The notes: generated by a model from the sequence alone, not told the origin. Positions 8,057-17,913 are shown, numbered from the stretch's first letter. The stretch is DNA of 64,000 nucleotides from Methanoculleus sp. 7T (GCF_023195915.1 NZ_JALPRP010000001.1:558001-622000), one strand, 5' to 3'. Numbers and translations are program-made.

Positions 8057-9232
8057 ATGCGAGTGGCATGCCTGACCTTCTGGTTCTACGATTACACGAT
8101 TCAGATGGCAAACGAACTTGCCCGGCATACCGACGTGCTGTTGCTGCTTCCCGACTATAAATCGGAGGAGTATCTGGATACCATCGACGGGAAGGTAAAG
8201 GTCCACATCTTCGGCTACTCCGGGCATGCCGGGAGGCTCGGGCCGTCGTGCTACCCCATGCTTCGGGAGATCGTCGCTGCAATCGATGAGTTCGAGCCGG
8301 ATGTCGTCCACTTTCAAGTAAACAACCCCCTGCTCTGCCCCCTCCTCCTCATGCTCAGGAAGTACCCGCTCGTGGCGACGTTCCATGATATCGAGCCGCA
8401 TCCCGGTGAGGACCGCCTCCTCGATATCGGCTCCCTGCTCTACCGGCTCACGCTGCTCATGTCGCGGGTCCTGCCGGACAGGATCTTCGTGCACGGGAGA
8501 GCGCTCAAGGAGGTCCTGATAGAGAAGTATCGCATCCCAGAACAAAAAGTTCGTGTCATCCCGATCGGCGAGCATGAGGTGACGCCGTTTATAAAGTTCG
8601 AGCAGGAGGGTTTGGAGCCTGACGGCCCTCGAGTGCTCTTCTTCGGCCGCATCCATCGCTACAAGGGGCTCGAATGCCTGATCCGGGCGGAACCCCTCAT
8701 CACCCAAGAGGTCCCGGACGTCAGGATCGTCATCGCCGGGACGGGAGAAGATTTCGGCAGGTACGAGGAGATGATGGCAGGCCGGGATGCATTCGAGGTC
8801 TACAACTATAGGATTCCCTATGAAGAGGGCGCCAGGCTCTTCCAGCAGGCAAGCGTCGTCGTGCTCCCGTACATCGAAGCGTCCCAGAGCGGCGTCATAC
8901 CGACCGCATACGGGTTCAAAAGGCCGGTAGTGGTCACGGACGTAGGGAGCCTGCCCGAGGTCGTGGACGACGGCAAGACCGGATACATCGTGCCGCCCCG
9001 CGACCCCGCCGCGCTCGCCGACGCGGTCGCAAGGCTGCTGAAGGATCCGGCGGCGTGTCGACGCATGGGAGAGCAAGGCTACGTAAAACTGAAGACGGAC
9101 ATGGCTTGGCCCACGATCGCAAGGTCACTCTTGGCCGTCTACAGTGAACTGGCGCCCGCTCCGGAGAGGGGGGAGTCACCGGCAGGCGAGGCCTTCGCCG
9201 AAACGGCGCCCATCGCCGATAAAGAACAATGA
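8057..9232 (+). CDS. Glycosyltransferase family 4 protein (variant EX7E region)
   Basis: The 391-residue GT-B protein begins MRVACLTFWFYDYTIQMANEL. It has VVHFQVNNPLL and LVATFHDIEPHPGE in the acceptor half and VLFFGRIHRYKGLECLI in the donor half. The usual EX7E segment is replaced by EASQSGVIPTAYGFKRPVVV, the variant seen in some GT4 enzymes where Gly-Val-Ile-Pro-Thr follows Ser. The C-terminus is a low-complexity tail rich in Ala, Pro and Glu. It is followed 182 bases later by a large membrane protein on the same strand, which may work in the same pathway. Donor and acceptor are unknown. Confidence 0.85.
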   Translation: MRVACLTFWFYDYTIQMANELARHTDVLLLLPDYKSEEYLDTIDGKVKVHIFGYSGHAGRLGPSCYPMLREIVAAIDEFEPDVVHFQVNNPLLCPLLLMLRKYPLVATFHDIEPHPGEDRLLDIGSLLYRLTLLMSRVLPDRIFVHGRALKEVLIEKYRIPEQKVRVIPIGEHEVTPFIKFEQEGLEPDGPRVLFFGRIHRYKGLECLIRAEPLITQEVPDVRIVIAGTGEDFGRYEEMMAGRDAFEVYNYRIPYEEGARLFQQASVVVLPYIEASQSGVIPTAYGFKRPVVVTDVGSLPEVVDDGKTGYIVPPRDPAALADAVARLLKDPAACRRMGEQGYVKLKTDMAWPTIARSLLAVYSELAPAPERGESPAGEAFAETAPIADKEQ

Positions 9233-9414
9233 TCCCCAGCACTTCCGGCCGGAACCGATACGCGAGAATAAGCCTGTCCCGCAACATGCCGAGCGGGCGC
9301 AATACATTAATAGGCGAACCGGATAGTAAGTGCACTGACGAGTCATACGGCCTGGCGGGTGCTGCTGAAGAAGAACATACGCACAGGGCCGGCTAGAGGG
9401 ACACAAGGGGTACC

Positions 9415-11625
9415 ATGCACCTGCTCAATCCGCTTCAGATGAATGACTGGGATAACAAAACGTTTTTCTGGGTCTTCCAGGCGTTCCAACTCGCTTTCAT
9501 CGGGGTAGTCTGCCTCGGCCTCATCGGATACCACGTACCGATCGCAAGAGAGGCTCTGGCATTCCTCTATCTCACCTTTCTGCCCGGGGTCCTCGTGCTG
9601 AAGGCACTCAGGCTCCACGGCCTCGGCACGATCGAGACGGTCCTCTACTCAGTCGGGCTGAGCCTTGCGGTCCTCATGCTCACCGGCCTCGCCGCCAACA
9701 TCGTCTACCCGCTGCTCGGGTATGCACGGCCGTTCTCGTTTGAGATCCTCTTTCTCACGATCGTTGCCGTCGTGCAGGTCCTGCTCTACCTCGCCCTCAC
9801 CAGGGACCGGGGGCATGCCGCTCCGGCCCCCGTGGTCACAGGCTTCTCCGTCCCTCCCGCAGCCCCGTTTCTGATGCTGCTCCCGTTCATTGCGATCATC
9901 GGGACGTACGTGCGCAACGAGTACCACATGGTTACGTTCCTCTTCCTGCTGCTCATCCTGATCGCCCTCGTCGGCCTCGCCGTCGGTTTCGACCGGCTCA
10001 TCCCGGCATCCTGCTATCCGCTGGCGGTCTACTCCATCGCGCTCGCGCTCCTCTACCACACCTCGCTGATATCGGGGTACGTCTGGGGCTACGACATCCA
10101 TCACGAGCTTCACCTCGTGAAAAGCGTGCTGATCCCGGGGCTTTGGGACATGACCATCCCGTACAACACCAACGGAATGCTCTCCGTCGTTGCGCTCGTC
10201 CCCATCTACTCGCTCATCTGCGATCTGGACCCCGTCTGGGTCTTCAAGATCATCTATCCCCTCCTCTTTGCGCTCGTGCCCCTCGGACTCTACCGTGCGG
10301 TCGAGAAACAGACGAACGCGAAGATCGGGTTTTTCTCGATGTTCTTCTTCGTCTCGTTCTTCACCTTCTACACCGAGATGATCTCTCTCGCCCGCCAGCA
10401 GATCGCCGAGATCTTTCTTACGCTGACGATCCTTGCGATGATCGACAAGTCCATGGACCGCAAGCGGCGGGCGTTTCTCATGGTCGCCTTCGGCTTTGCC
10501 ATGATCGTCTCACACTACGGACTGTCGTACATCTACCTCTTCTCGCTCGTTCCGGCATGGCTGCTGCTGGTCGGTCTTGAACGCCTGCATGCTTGGCTGC
10601 CGGAAAGGCTCACGGGAAGGCTGGGATTCCTGAAGCCAGACCTGCTCGCTCCGTCGGGAACCGGCGGGAACATGCCGCATCGGACGCTCGTCCTTCCCTA
10701 CATCCTCGTCTTTGCCGTCATCGCCTACTTCTGGTACTCGACGGTAGCCGAAGGCACGGCGTTTGCCACCATCGCAGGCATCGGAGATAAAATCGCAAAC
10801 ACCCTCTTTGCAGAGGCCTTCAACCCATCAACCGCCCAGGGCATGCACATCCTCACCAGCCAGTCCATCACGCCCCTGCACAGCCTGGCAAAAGTCGTCC
10901 ATATCGCCACCCAGGGGCTCATCGCCGTCGGGCTGCTCGCAACCCTTCTCAAGCGCGAGCGGTGGCGCATCGAACCCGAGTACCTCGCCGTCTCGCTCGT
11001 CTTCCTTCTCATCAACGTAGCAGGCATAATTGTCCCATTCTTCGCAAGTTCGCTCAATACCAGCCGCCTCTACCACATCACCCTGATCTTTCTTGCCCCG
11101 TTCGCGATCATCGGCGGCATAGCGCTCTACGAAGCCGTTACGGAAAAGATACGGGCCGTCAGAGCCGCTCCCCTCATGGGAACGGCATACCAGGCGCTGT
11201 CGGCGTTCTTCGTCGTGTTCCTCCTCTTCAACACCGGGCTCATCTACCAAGTCGTAGACGACAGCCCGACGTCGCTGGCACTCGAGACCACCCAAGACAA
11301 GCCGGTCTTCAACGGCCAAGAGGTGCAAGGGGCGAAATGGCTCATCGCCGAAGGGAGCAGACGTCCCATCTACGTCGACGGAACACGCTGGTGGCTCCTG
11401 TTAGGGTTCGATCCCGACCACCAGCGCTATCTCCCGATGAACGCGTCGCTGATGGAGCCGAACTCATACCTCTACTTCGGCACGTACAACGCCGTAAGAG
11501 AGAGCGTCCGAATCGAGATACAGGAGCACGCGGTCACGACGGCGGGCTACACCGATGCCGGGCGGTTCGTCGGGGATCGGCATAAGATCTACGACAATGC
11601 CGGCTCCGTCGTCTACTATCGGTGA
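9415..11625 (+). CDS. Large multi-spanning membrane protein, DUF2206/GT-C-like
   Basis: The 736-residue protein is dominated by many hydrophobic helices (at least twelve by eye) and ends in a soluble extracytoplasmic segment of about 110 residues with VQGAKWLIAEGSRRPIYVDG. I recognise it as resembling the archaeal DUF2206 family, whose architecture (long luminal loops, many TM helices, C-terminal globular part) is like polyprenyl-phosphate-sugar-dependent GT-C transferases. The loop segment GYVWGYDIHHELHLVKSVL has the acidic/His pattern often found in the first external loop of such enzymes. A role in transferring lipid-linked sugars outside the cell is inferred from context. Start ATG at 9415 has AAGGGG upstream. 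Confidence 0.7.
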   Translation: MHLLNPLQMNDWDNKTFFWVFQAFQLAFIGVVCLGLIGYHVPIAREALAFLYLTFLPGVLVLKALRLHGLGTIETVLYSVGLSLAVLMLTGLAANIVYPLLGYARPFSFEILFLTIVAVVQVLLYLALTRDRGHAAPAPVVTGFSVPPAAPFLMLLPFIAIIGTYVRNEYHMVTFLFLLLILIALVGLAVGFDRLIPASCYPLAVYSIALALLYHTSLISGYVWGYDIHHELHLVKSVLIPGLWDMTIPYNTNGMLSVVALVPIYSLICDLDPVWVFKIIYPLLFALVPLGLYRAVEKQTNAKIGFFSMFFFVSFFTFYTEMISLARQQIAEIFLTLTILAMIDKSMDRKRRAFLMVAFGFAMIVSHYGLSYIYLFSLVPAWLLLVGLERLHAWLPERLTGRLGFLKPDLLAPSGTGGNMPHRTLVLPYILVFAVIAYFWYSTVAEGTAFATIAGIGDKIANTLFAEAFNPSTAQGMHILTSQSITPLHSLAKVVHIATQGLIAVGLLATLLKRERWRIEPEYLAVSLVFLLINVAGIIVPFFASSLNTSRLYHITLIFLAPFAIIGGIALYEAVTEKIRAVRAAPLMGTAYQALSAFFVVFLLFNTGLIYQVVDDSPTSLALETTQDKPVFNGQEVQGAKWLIAEGSRRPIYVDGTRWWLLLGFDPDHQRYLPMNASLMEPNSYLYFGTYNAVRESVRIEIQEHAVTTAGYTDAGRFVGDRHKIYDNAGSVVYYR

Positions 11626-11639
11626 GGAGGGGAACTTGC

Positions 11640-11655
11640 GCCGGCTAAAGCCGGC
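11640..11655. terminator. Short hairpin between convergent genes
   Basis: GCCGGC (11640-11645), loop TAAA, GCCGGC (11650-11655). It sits in the 45-base gap between the convergent membrane-protein and flippase genes. There is no long T-run, so a terminator role is tentative. Confidence 0.35.
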
Positions 11656-11670
11656 CTGCGTAGAAAAGAG

Positions 11671-12912
11671 TCATACCCACCCTTTCTTCTTCAGAATCAC
11701 GCCGGTCAGGAGCGTGCCGGCCGCATACGTGGCAAACCACGCATACCCCATACCGATGAGGCCGAACCGATGCATCAAGGTGTAGCCGAGTCCGAGCAGG
11801 GCAACGCTGACAAACCCGCTGATGATAAGAAGGCTTCGGATGTCGTTCCTGACCTTCGCAATGGATATGAACGTCTGGCAGATGGAGACGAATATGGCCG
11901 ATAGCGCAAGCACCCGGAGCAGGACCAGCCCCTCGACGTAGTCCTTGCCGATCAGATTGAGGATCTGCTCCCCGAAGAGCGAGAGCCCGATGATTGCGGG
12001 TATGAGCAGGGCGAACATGCTCGCAAGCGTCCGGAGCACGCTCTTCTTCATCTCACCTCCGTGGCTGCCCTCGACGAAGAGAGAGGTCGTGAACGCATAC
12101 GGGATCATGAAGAGGATCGAGACGATTGCGTAGGTGATGTAGTAGTTGGCGGTGCTCTCCGCTCCAAGCACATGGAGCACCATGATCGGGATGACCATAT
12201 TCGGGGCTGCCATCAGTATCCCGGCGATGTAGGCACCGGCGGAGAACTGCCATGCTTCCCGCAGGAAGGCCCGATCCACACCTATTTCCGGCCGTATGGA
12301 GCACCGGGCGAGGAGGGCGAGCGCGAGGAAGAGCCCGAGGACGAACGAGAAACCAAAGGAACTGAAGATACCCATCGCTCCGAGGAAGACCAAGGGAAAG
12401 AGAAAGAGGATCCTCGAACCGTAGAGCAGGTTCAGGACAAAGTAGTACTCGGACTTCCGGAGAGCGTTGAACGCACCTTCAAGGACCCAGGTGATCGAGT
12501 AGGCTCCGAGGAAGGCGAGGTAGAGCGGGGCGATTGTCCGGACGACGACGAGTTCCGGAGATATGACGTCCACCAAAGCGACGAAGACCAACCCTGCGCC
12601 GAGCGCCACCGCCGTCGGCACGAGGATGGCGGTTCCGAGCACCTTGTTCTTGTCGCGCTGAGGAAAGAACCGGATCACCGACTGGTCGAGACCGAGTCGG
12701 GAGATAAGGATGAGAAGCCCCATGGACGACATCAAGGCGGTTGCAATACCCACATCCGCCTGCGAGTAGAGCCGGGCCGCAATCATCCAGAAGAAGAACC
12801 CAAAGCCCGCTGCGACGAACGACGACGCCATGATGAAGAACGAATTCCTGATAAGCGGCTCTTTCAAGTGCTGCCTGATCTCACTGAAGTTTTTGGGTAA
12901 CGCTACTGCCAT
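11671..12912 (-). CDS. Oligosaccharide flippase (Wzx/MATE-like polysaccharide biosynthesis protein)
   Basis: The 413-residue integral membrane protein has about twelve helices. It opens with a short amphipathic stretch, then LIRNSFFIMASSFVAAGFGFFFW and ARLYSQADVGIATAL, the classic first-helix region of the polysaccharide-transporter family (RNs...aRlys.advGiatal). It would move lipid-linked oligosaccharides across the cytoplasmic membrane. It is the first of two flippases in the island. A TATA box at 12936-12943 lies about 27 bases before the ATG, so the mRNA is probably leaderless. It ends tail-to-tail with the DUF2206-like gene. Confidence 0.88.
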   Translation of the reverse strand: MAVALPKNFSEIRQHLKEPLIRNSFFIMASSFVAAGFGFFFWMIAARLYSQADVGIATALMSSMGLLILISRLGLDQSVIRFFPQRDKNKVLGTAILVPTAVALGAGLVFVALVDVISPELVVVRTIAPLYLAFLGAYSITWVLEGAFNALRKSEYYFVLNLLYGSRILFLFPLVFLGAMGIFSSFGFSFVLGLFLALALLARCSIRPEIGVDRAFLREAWQFSAGAYIAGILMAAPNMVIPIMVLHVLGAESTANYYITYAIVSILFMIPYAFTTSLFVEGSHGGEMKKSVLRTLASMFALLIPAIIGLSLFGEQILNLIGKDYVEGLVLLRVLALSAIFVSICQTFISIAKVRNDIRSLLIISGFVSVALLGLGYTLMHRFGLIGMGYAWFATYAAGTLLTGVILKKKGWV

Positions 12913-12935
12913 CGGCCGCCATTATCTGGCGGCAC

Positions 12936-12943
12936 CTATATAG
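12936..12943 (-). promoter_or_regulatory. TATA box of the flippase gene
   Basis: CTATATAG (same on both strands) is centred about 27 bases upstream of the start at 12912, the distance expected between TATA and the transcription start itself. This suggests a leaderless mRNA. Confidence 0.5.
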
Positions 12944-13090
12944 ATGTATCCACAGCTCCGACCTCCTTCGGGCCGCAGGACCGCCGGAAGGGGCCCTTTA
13001 GGATCGGCACGGCGACGCGGCGCTCACCGGAACAGACAGGCAATCCTGAGACCCGCGCCGGTGCGGCGTAGGGGATGAACAGTCGCGGTT

Positions 13091-13126
13091 AAAAATAAGG
13101 CGGGAGGGGGTTGCCCCCGGCTCCCG
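13091..13126 (-). terminator. Terminator of beta-helix/dockerin gene
   Basis: On the minus strand, GGGAG-CC-GGGGG, loop CAA, CCCCC-TCCC form a long GC-rich stem just past the stop at 13136. It is followed by TTATTTTT. Stem plus T-run is a convincing transcription stop. Confidence 0.65.
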
Positions 13127-13135
13127 ATACAGACA

Positions 13136-15730
13136 TTAGAGAGAGGATACCCTGCCGAAGAAGAAGTCGGCAAGCAGGGCAACATCCTTCCAGTCCACGG
13201 TGCCGTCTCCATTGAAATCAGCGGCCGTACTGGATTTGGTTTTTCCCTGCGCCATATCGGCGGCAATCGTCACGTCGGCCCAGTCAACGCTGCCATCTCC
13301 GTTGAGGTCTCCCTTGACGGGAGCCGGCCGGGATCCGACGACGATCTCCTTTCTCATAACGTTGTTGTTCTCATCGCTCTCTGCAATCCGGTTGACATCA
13401 TCCACGTGAGCCTTCACGGTGTGGGTGCCGAGGGCTGCCTTCCAGGTTGCGCCGGCCGAACCGCCGCTGGCGGTCACCGTAACCGATGCACCGGGGGCAA
13501 TCGCCGCGGTATGGGTGTCGGACCAGACGCCGGGCCCTGCGGCCCCGTCATCGAACGTGAAGAGGACGCCGTGTTTCACACCCGCAGGCGTGGGGGCGGT
13601 CCCCTGGTTCTTGATCGTGGCCCGAAGGGTCACCGCACTCCCAGGGGCCGGATTTGCCGGGTCCCAGGAGATGTCGGTCACCACAAGGTCCGGTTTCCCC
13701 GAAGGGGCCGGAGTGGTTGGCGTCGGGGTCGGGGTCGGGGTCGCGGACTTCGCGACCGTGATCTGCTCGGTGCGGACGTTGTTGGTCTTGTCGCTCTCGG
13801 CGATCCGGTTGACATCGTCTACCTGAGCCTTCACGGTGTGGGTGCCGAGGGCTGCCTTCCAGGTTGCGCCGGCCGAACCGCCGTTTGCGGTCACCGTCAC
13901 CCAGGCACCCGGCGCAATCGCGTCGGTGTGGGTGTCGGACCAGACGCCGGACCCGGCGGCCCCGTCATCAAACGTGAAGAGGACGCCGTGTTTCACACCC
14001 GCAGGCGTGGGGGCGGTCCCTTGGTTCTTGATCGTGGCCCGGAACGTCACCGCACTCCCGGGGGCCGGGTTTGCCGGGTCCCAGGAGATGTCGGTCACCA
14101 CAAGGTCCGGTTTCCCCGAAGGGGCCGGGGTGGTTGGCGTCGGGGTCGGGGTAGGCCCAGGAACGGTCGGGGTCGGCGTCGGTACCGGCGAACCGGTGGA
14201 CGTCACCTTCACGTTCCGGAGGGTTACCTGACCGGCCGAAACCGTGCCTACAATGGTCACTCCAGAGGAGCCGGCGGGGAGGGTCTTTGAGACGATCTCC
14301 ATGTCCTTGACTAAGACGTTCCGGGTGCCGTAGCCCTCGATCACGAACGGCTTTGCGGCATCAGAGACGATCTGGCCGGAGAAGACGGTGTTCTCGTTCT
14401 CCTTCGCCCAGACCAGCGTCTCCGCCCGGTTGCCTGACGCATAGATGCTCACCTCGGCATTGTCGAACTGACCGTTCGTGCCGCCGAGGCTTGAACCCTT
14501 GCCGTTGATCCCGGCAGGGTTGATCAGGTGGAAGTTCCGAATCTTCACGTTGTTCGCGAGATCGACCTGAAGGCCGTAGCCGTTCGAGTCGATGCTCGTG
14601 CAGTTCTCCATCACCAGCGAGGGGTTGACCGAGCGGCACGGGACGGCATAGTAGCCGGCCGGCTTTCTGTAGGTGAAGTCGGTCCTCCCGGCGGCGGTGT
14701 TCTTCTCAACGCAGTTGTAGAGTTTGCCGCCGTTGGTGGTGTAGAACCCGTTCATGGAGTTGCCCTCAGCCGCGCAGTTAATGAACGTCACGTCTGCGTT
14801 CGGGGCGTAATAACCGCACCCGAAGTAGTGGGTCGACATGTCGCTCGGGTTGTAAGCCTTTGTGGGGTAGGGTTTCTGCCCGTTGTTCCGGCTCACACAG
14901 TTCTCGAGGACACAGTCCACTTTCTTCGGGTCGAACTCGAAGTGAAACCCGGACTCGAGGTTGCCTTCAGCGAGGCAGTTCTTCACCCGAAGCCCCTCGA
15001 TGTCGTTTAACTCCGCAAAGTCGAATCCGGTGATCCAGGGGTTGAACGCTCCATACTTGCCGCAGTTGATTGCAGCGCAGTTCTCGTAGCGAACATCCTT
15101 GATCACCTTGTTCGTCGTCCCCCAGGCATTGTGGAGGAACCCGTAGGTTCCGGTGTCTACGGCCTTACAGTTCGTAAACTCTATGTCCTGGAGGGTAGGA
15201 GCATATACTGTCGGATCGTGAATCAGGAGAAAGACTGCCTGAATGCTCGTATCCGCGGTGCCCGTGACGTTGTGGATCTTAGCGTGGCTTGCACGGACGG
15301 TCATGACACCGAGCCATTTGACGCCGCTGCTGTATCCGCTGCCTTGGATGTGGAAGCCATCCAGGGTCACATACTCACGGTCGACGTTGATGCGTCCATC
15401 GCGGGTGAACTTCAGGAACGTCTCCGATTCACCTTCCCCCTTGAGAGTCGAGCCTGCTTTGGGAGCAATGATCCCAGCACAGTTGTATGTGCCGCTAGTC
15501 AGGAGGACAACACCGCCGGATGATGGCAGGGCATTCAGTGCTGCCTGAATCTCCACATGATCATTGACCCCGTCACAGACGTAGGCAGCCGATGCTTTAT
15601 CGGCCGCACTGCTGTCCTTTGCAGCCACGACAACTGTGGAGGGGGTCGTCTCGAGTGCTCCGACAATCGGGACAAGCCCGACGATCAGAAACACTGCGAT
15701 TAGAAGCTTCGTTGTCCGTCTATCTCGCAC
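13136..15730 (-). CDS. Secreted parallel beta-helix protein with two CARDB domains and a dockerin, paralogue 2
   Basis: Modular exported protein of 864 residues. Domains: signal peptide 1-24 (MRDRRTTKLLIAVFLIVGL), beta-helix core about 30-510 (YVCDGVNDHVEIQAAL, WITGFDFAELND, ESGFHFE, NNGQKPYP), Pro-Thr linker, CARDB 1 about 526-642, Thr-Pro linker, CARDB 2 about 665-781, and a type I dockerin about 805-864 with two calcium-loop repeats (GDLNGDGSVDWADV and ADFNGDGTVDWKDV). The frame stays open upstream to 15847, but GTG at 15730 has GAGGTGA about 3 bases upstream and gives an N-terminus aligned with paralogue 1 (MTDRR versus MRDRR). A dockerin implies docking to a cohesin; none is in the window. 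A Pro-Thr linker before CARDB is probably glycosylated (inference). Confidence 0.88.
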   Translation of the reverse strand: MRDRRTTKLLIAVFLIVGLVPIVGALETTPSTVVVAAKDSSAADKASAAYVCDGVNDHVEIQAALNALPSSGGVVLLTSGTYNCAGIIAPKAGSTLKGEGESETFLKFTRDGRINVDREYVTLDGFHIQGSGYSSGVKWLGVMTVRASHAKIHNVTGTADTSIQAVFLLIHDPTVYAPTLQDIEFTNCKAVDTGTYGFLHNAWGTTNKVIKDVRYENCAAINCGKYGAFNPWITGFDFAELNDIEGLRVKNCLAEGNLESGFHFEFDPKKVDCVLENCVSRNNGQKPYPTKAYNPSDMSTHYFGCGYYAPNADVTFINCAAEGNSMNGFYTTNGGKLYNCVEKNTAAGRTDFTYRKPAGYYAVPCRSVNPSLVMENCTSIDSNGYGLQVDLANNVKIRNFHLINPAGINGKGSSLGGTNGQFDNAEVSIYASGNRAETLVWAKENENTVFSGQIVSDAAKPFVIEGYGTRNVLVKDMEIVSKTLPAGSSGVTIVGTVSAGQVTLRNVKVTSTGSPVPTPTPTVPGPTPTPTPTTPAPSGKPDLVVTDISWDPANPAPGSAVTFRATIKNQGTAPTPAGVKHGVLFTFDDGAAGSGVWSDTHTDAIAPGAWVTVTANGGSAGATWKAALGTHTVKAQVDDVNRIAESDKTNNVRTEQITVAKSATPTPTPTPTTPAPSGKPDLVVTDISWDPANPAPGSAVTLRATIKNQGTAPTPAGVKHGVLFTFDDGAAGPGVWSDTHTAAIAPGASVTVTASGGSAGATWKAALGTHTVKAHVDDVNRIAESDENNNVMRKEIVVGSRPAPVKGDLNGDGSVDWADVTIAADMAQGKTKSSTAADFNGDGTVDWKDVALLADFFFGRVSSL
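13386..13736. repeat. CARDB-encoding direct repeat, copy A
   Basis: About 350 bases, nearly identical to 13803-14153 at a fixed offset of 417 bases. Both encode CARDB plus part of the Thr-Pro linker. A third, inverted copy is at about 29116-29433 in paralogue 6. Confidence 0.8.
13803..14153. repeat. CARDB-encoding direct repeat, copy B
   Basis: Second copy of the 350-base repeat; only scattered base differences from copy A are seen on inspection. The high identity suggests recent duplication or gene conversion. Confidence 0.8.
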
Positions 15731-16254
15731 TATCTCACCTCTCGGGAGATACTGCATTATCTGATGCCTGTGATTTAAAAGGTTTTTCAAATAAGTCAGA
15801 GAACGCTTTGGGACCTTTTTTGGAATACAAGCAGGCATTTTCATCAAAATAACTAATTTTTGAATAAAATGAATTTCAAATCAAAATGAGAAAATATATA
15901 TTCTAACACCGAATTTAGCGCGCATACCCCCGAAGAACACGCGCCCCGAGAGATAACTTCCGAGGGTACCGATGACGGTTGAACAGACTCTTGATACGCA
16001 ATATAATATCTTAAATTGTATAAAACAGACTGAAATAAAGAGAACACATAGTACCACTGACCCCGGCGGCATCGAACCCCTGCCGCACCCCGGTGCGGCA
16101 CCCCGACCTCCACGTCAACCGGCCACAGAGACCAGGCCGTAATCACCTGGAAATGAGAGTCTTGCCGGCCGTCTTCAACCGGAAGGTCCGATAGGAACCG
16201 ACATCGGACGACAGAGTATGCGGTGCGATCATCAAGCAGAAGAGAGATCCGGCG
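15731..16254. other. AT-rich intergenic region upstream of the dockerin gene
   Basis: No gene is supported. Around 15775-15783 the minus strand carries CTTTTAAAT, a TATA-like element about 45 bases above the GTG at 15730. The region 15840-15910 is markedly AT-rich. The rest up to the end of paralogue 3 at 16255 shows nothing recognisable. Confidence 0.45.
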
Positions 16255-17913
16255 TCACCGACCTCCCGGAACGACCGCCACATTCTCAAACGTCACCGCA
16301 CCGGCAGGCACCGTATTTGTGAGGACTACGCCGTTGGTGTAAGGCGCAAGACTTGCGGAGACGATCTCCATATCCTTGATCCGGACCTTCCGGGTGCGAT
16401 CACCCTCGATCACAAACGGCTTTGCGGCATCAGAGACGATCTGGCCCGAGTACTCGACGTTCTCGTTGTTTCTGGCCCAGATCAGTGTCTCCGCCCGGTC
16501 GCCGGACGCGTAGATGTTTATCACGGAGTTGGCGAGCGGCCCTCCGTGCGACCCGCCAAGGTTTGTCGCCTTCCCGTCGATCCCGGCCGGATTCTCCAGG
16601 TGGAAGTTTCGTATCCAGACGTCGCTTGCGAGGTCGATCTGAAGGCCGTAGCCGTTCGAGTCGATGCTTGAGCAGTTCTCAAGCACCAAGGACGGAGCCA
16701 CCGACCGGGTCGGGGCGGCGTAGAACGATGCCGGTTGGATAATCCGGTAATCGGTCTTCCCGGCGCCGACGCCTCGGTCGACGCAGTTGTAGAGTTTGCC
16801 GCCGTTGGTGGCATAGAACCCGTGCCGGCTGTTTCCCTCCGAGTAGCAGTCGATGAAGGTGATGTCGCCCCGAGGAGCGTAGTAGCCGCACCCGAAGTAG
16901 TCCTTGAAGTCGGGCGTGGTCGGGTAGGGCTTCTGCCCGTTGTTCTTACTGATGCAGTTCTCAAGGATGCAGTCCCTCTTCTCGGGATCCCACTCGAAGT
17001 GGAACCCGGACTCGAGGTTGCCCTCGGCATAGCAGTTCTTCACCCGGAGCCCCTCGATGTCGTTTAACTCCGCAAAGTCGAATCCGGTCACCCACTGGTT
17101 GAACGCTCCGTACCGGCCGCAGTTGATCGCAGCGCAGTTTTCGTAGCGGACATCCGTGATCACCTTGTTCGCCGTTCCCCAGGCGTTGTGGAGGAACCCG
17201 TATGTCCCGGTATCCACAGCCTTGCAATTGACGAACTCGACATCCTTGAGCGTCGGTGCATAGATGCTCGGGTCGTGGAGCAGGAGGAAGACCGCTTGAG
17301 TACTCGCATCGGCAGTTCCCTCGACGGCCAGAACCTTTGCATGGCTCGCATAGAGGGTGATCACGCCGAGCCAGCGATCGGTCTCGGTATCCGAGTAGCC
17401 GGTGCCCTCGACATAGAAGTTATAGAGCGTGACTGATTCTTGGGATACGTTGAGCCGTCCGTTCCGGCTGAACTTGAGGTACGTCGCGTCCGGCCCTTCC
17501 CCTTGGAGCATGGTGTTTGTGCGAGGGTAGATGCTCCCGGCGCAATTGAACGTGCCTTCGGTCAGAGTAACCGTGCCGCCCGACGGGGGCAGTGCATCGA
17601 ACGCAGATTGGATATCGCGTTGATCGTCGGTGCCGTCGCATCTGACGTCGGCTCGGGTTTTCGATACAGGGCTGCTGTCGCTTGCCGCGACAACGATCGT
17701 CGGCCCGGGCACCTCCGGGGGCACAACCGGCGTCGTGGGCAGCGGGGTAACCGGTGGGAATGGAGGAGGAGGCGGGGGAACCGGTCGCAGCGGATGGAAG
17801 TAGATGACCAGCACGGCGACACAGATTACGGCCAGTATGATTGCGACGGCAATGATGATGCGCCTGCCTCTGCCTCCGAGATGCGGTTTCGCTGTCATGG
17901 AATTATCGACCAA
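16255..17913 (-). CDS. Membrane-anchored parallel beta-helix protein, paralogue 3
   Basis: The 552-residue protein has a basic N-terminus (GGRGRR), a single strongly hydrophobic segment at about 19-39, then a proline-rich stalk (41-70) and the beta-helix core (VRCDGTDDQRDIQSAF, DTGTYGFL, WVTGFDFAELND, ESGFHFE, NNGQKPYP). The uninterrupted hydrophobic segment without a clear cut site suggests an N-in membrane anchor that holds the helix on the outer face, unlike the secreted paralogues. The start is uncertain: TTG at 17913 has AAGGAAG at good spacing, whereas the in-frame ATG at 17898 does not. TATA-like element (CCTTAAATGG on the minus strand) at 18060-18069. Function beyond probable polysaccharide binding or modification is not evident. 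Confidence 0.82.
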   Translation of the reverse strand: MVDNSMTAKPHLGGRGRRIIIAVAIILAVICVAVLVIYFHPLRPVPPPPPPFPPVTPLPTTPVVPPEVPGPTIVVAASDSSPVSKTRADVRCDGTDDQRDIQSAFDALPPSGGTVTLTEGTFNCAGSIYPRTNTMLQGEGPDATYLKFSRNGRLNVSQESVTLYNFYVEGTGYSDTETDRWLGVITLYASHAKVLAVEGTADASTQAVFLLLHDPSIYAPTLKDVEFVNCKAVDTGTYGFLHNAWGTANKVITDVRYENCAAINCGRYGAFNQWVTGFDFAELNDIEGLRVKNCYAEGNLESGFHFEWDPEKRDCILENCISKNNGQKPYPTTPDFKDYFGCGYYAPRGDITFIDCYSEGNSRHGFYATNGGKLYNCVDRGVGAGKTDYRIIQPASFYAAPTRSVAPSLVLENCSSIDSNGYGLQIDLASDVWIRNFHLENPAGIDGKATNLGGSHGGPLANSVINIYASGDRAETLIWARNNENVEYSGQIVSDAAKPFVIEGDRTRKVRIKDMEIVSASLAPYTNGVVLTNTVPAGAVTFENVAVVPGGR

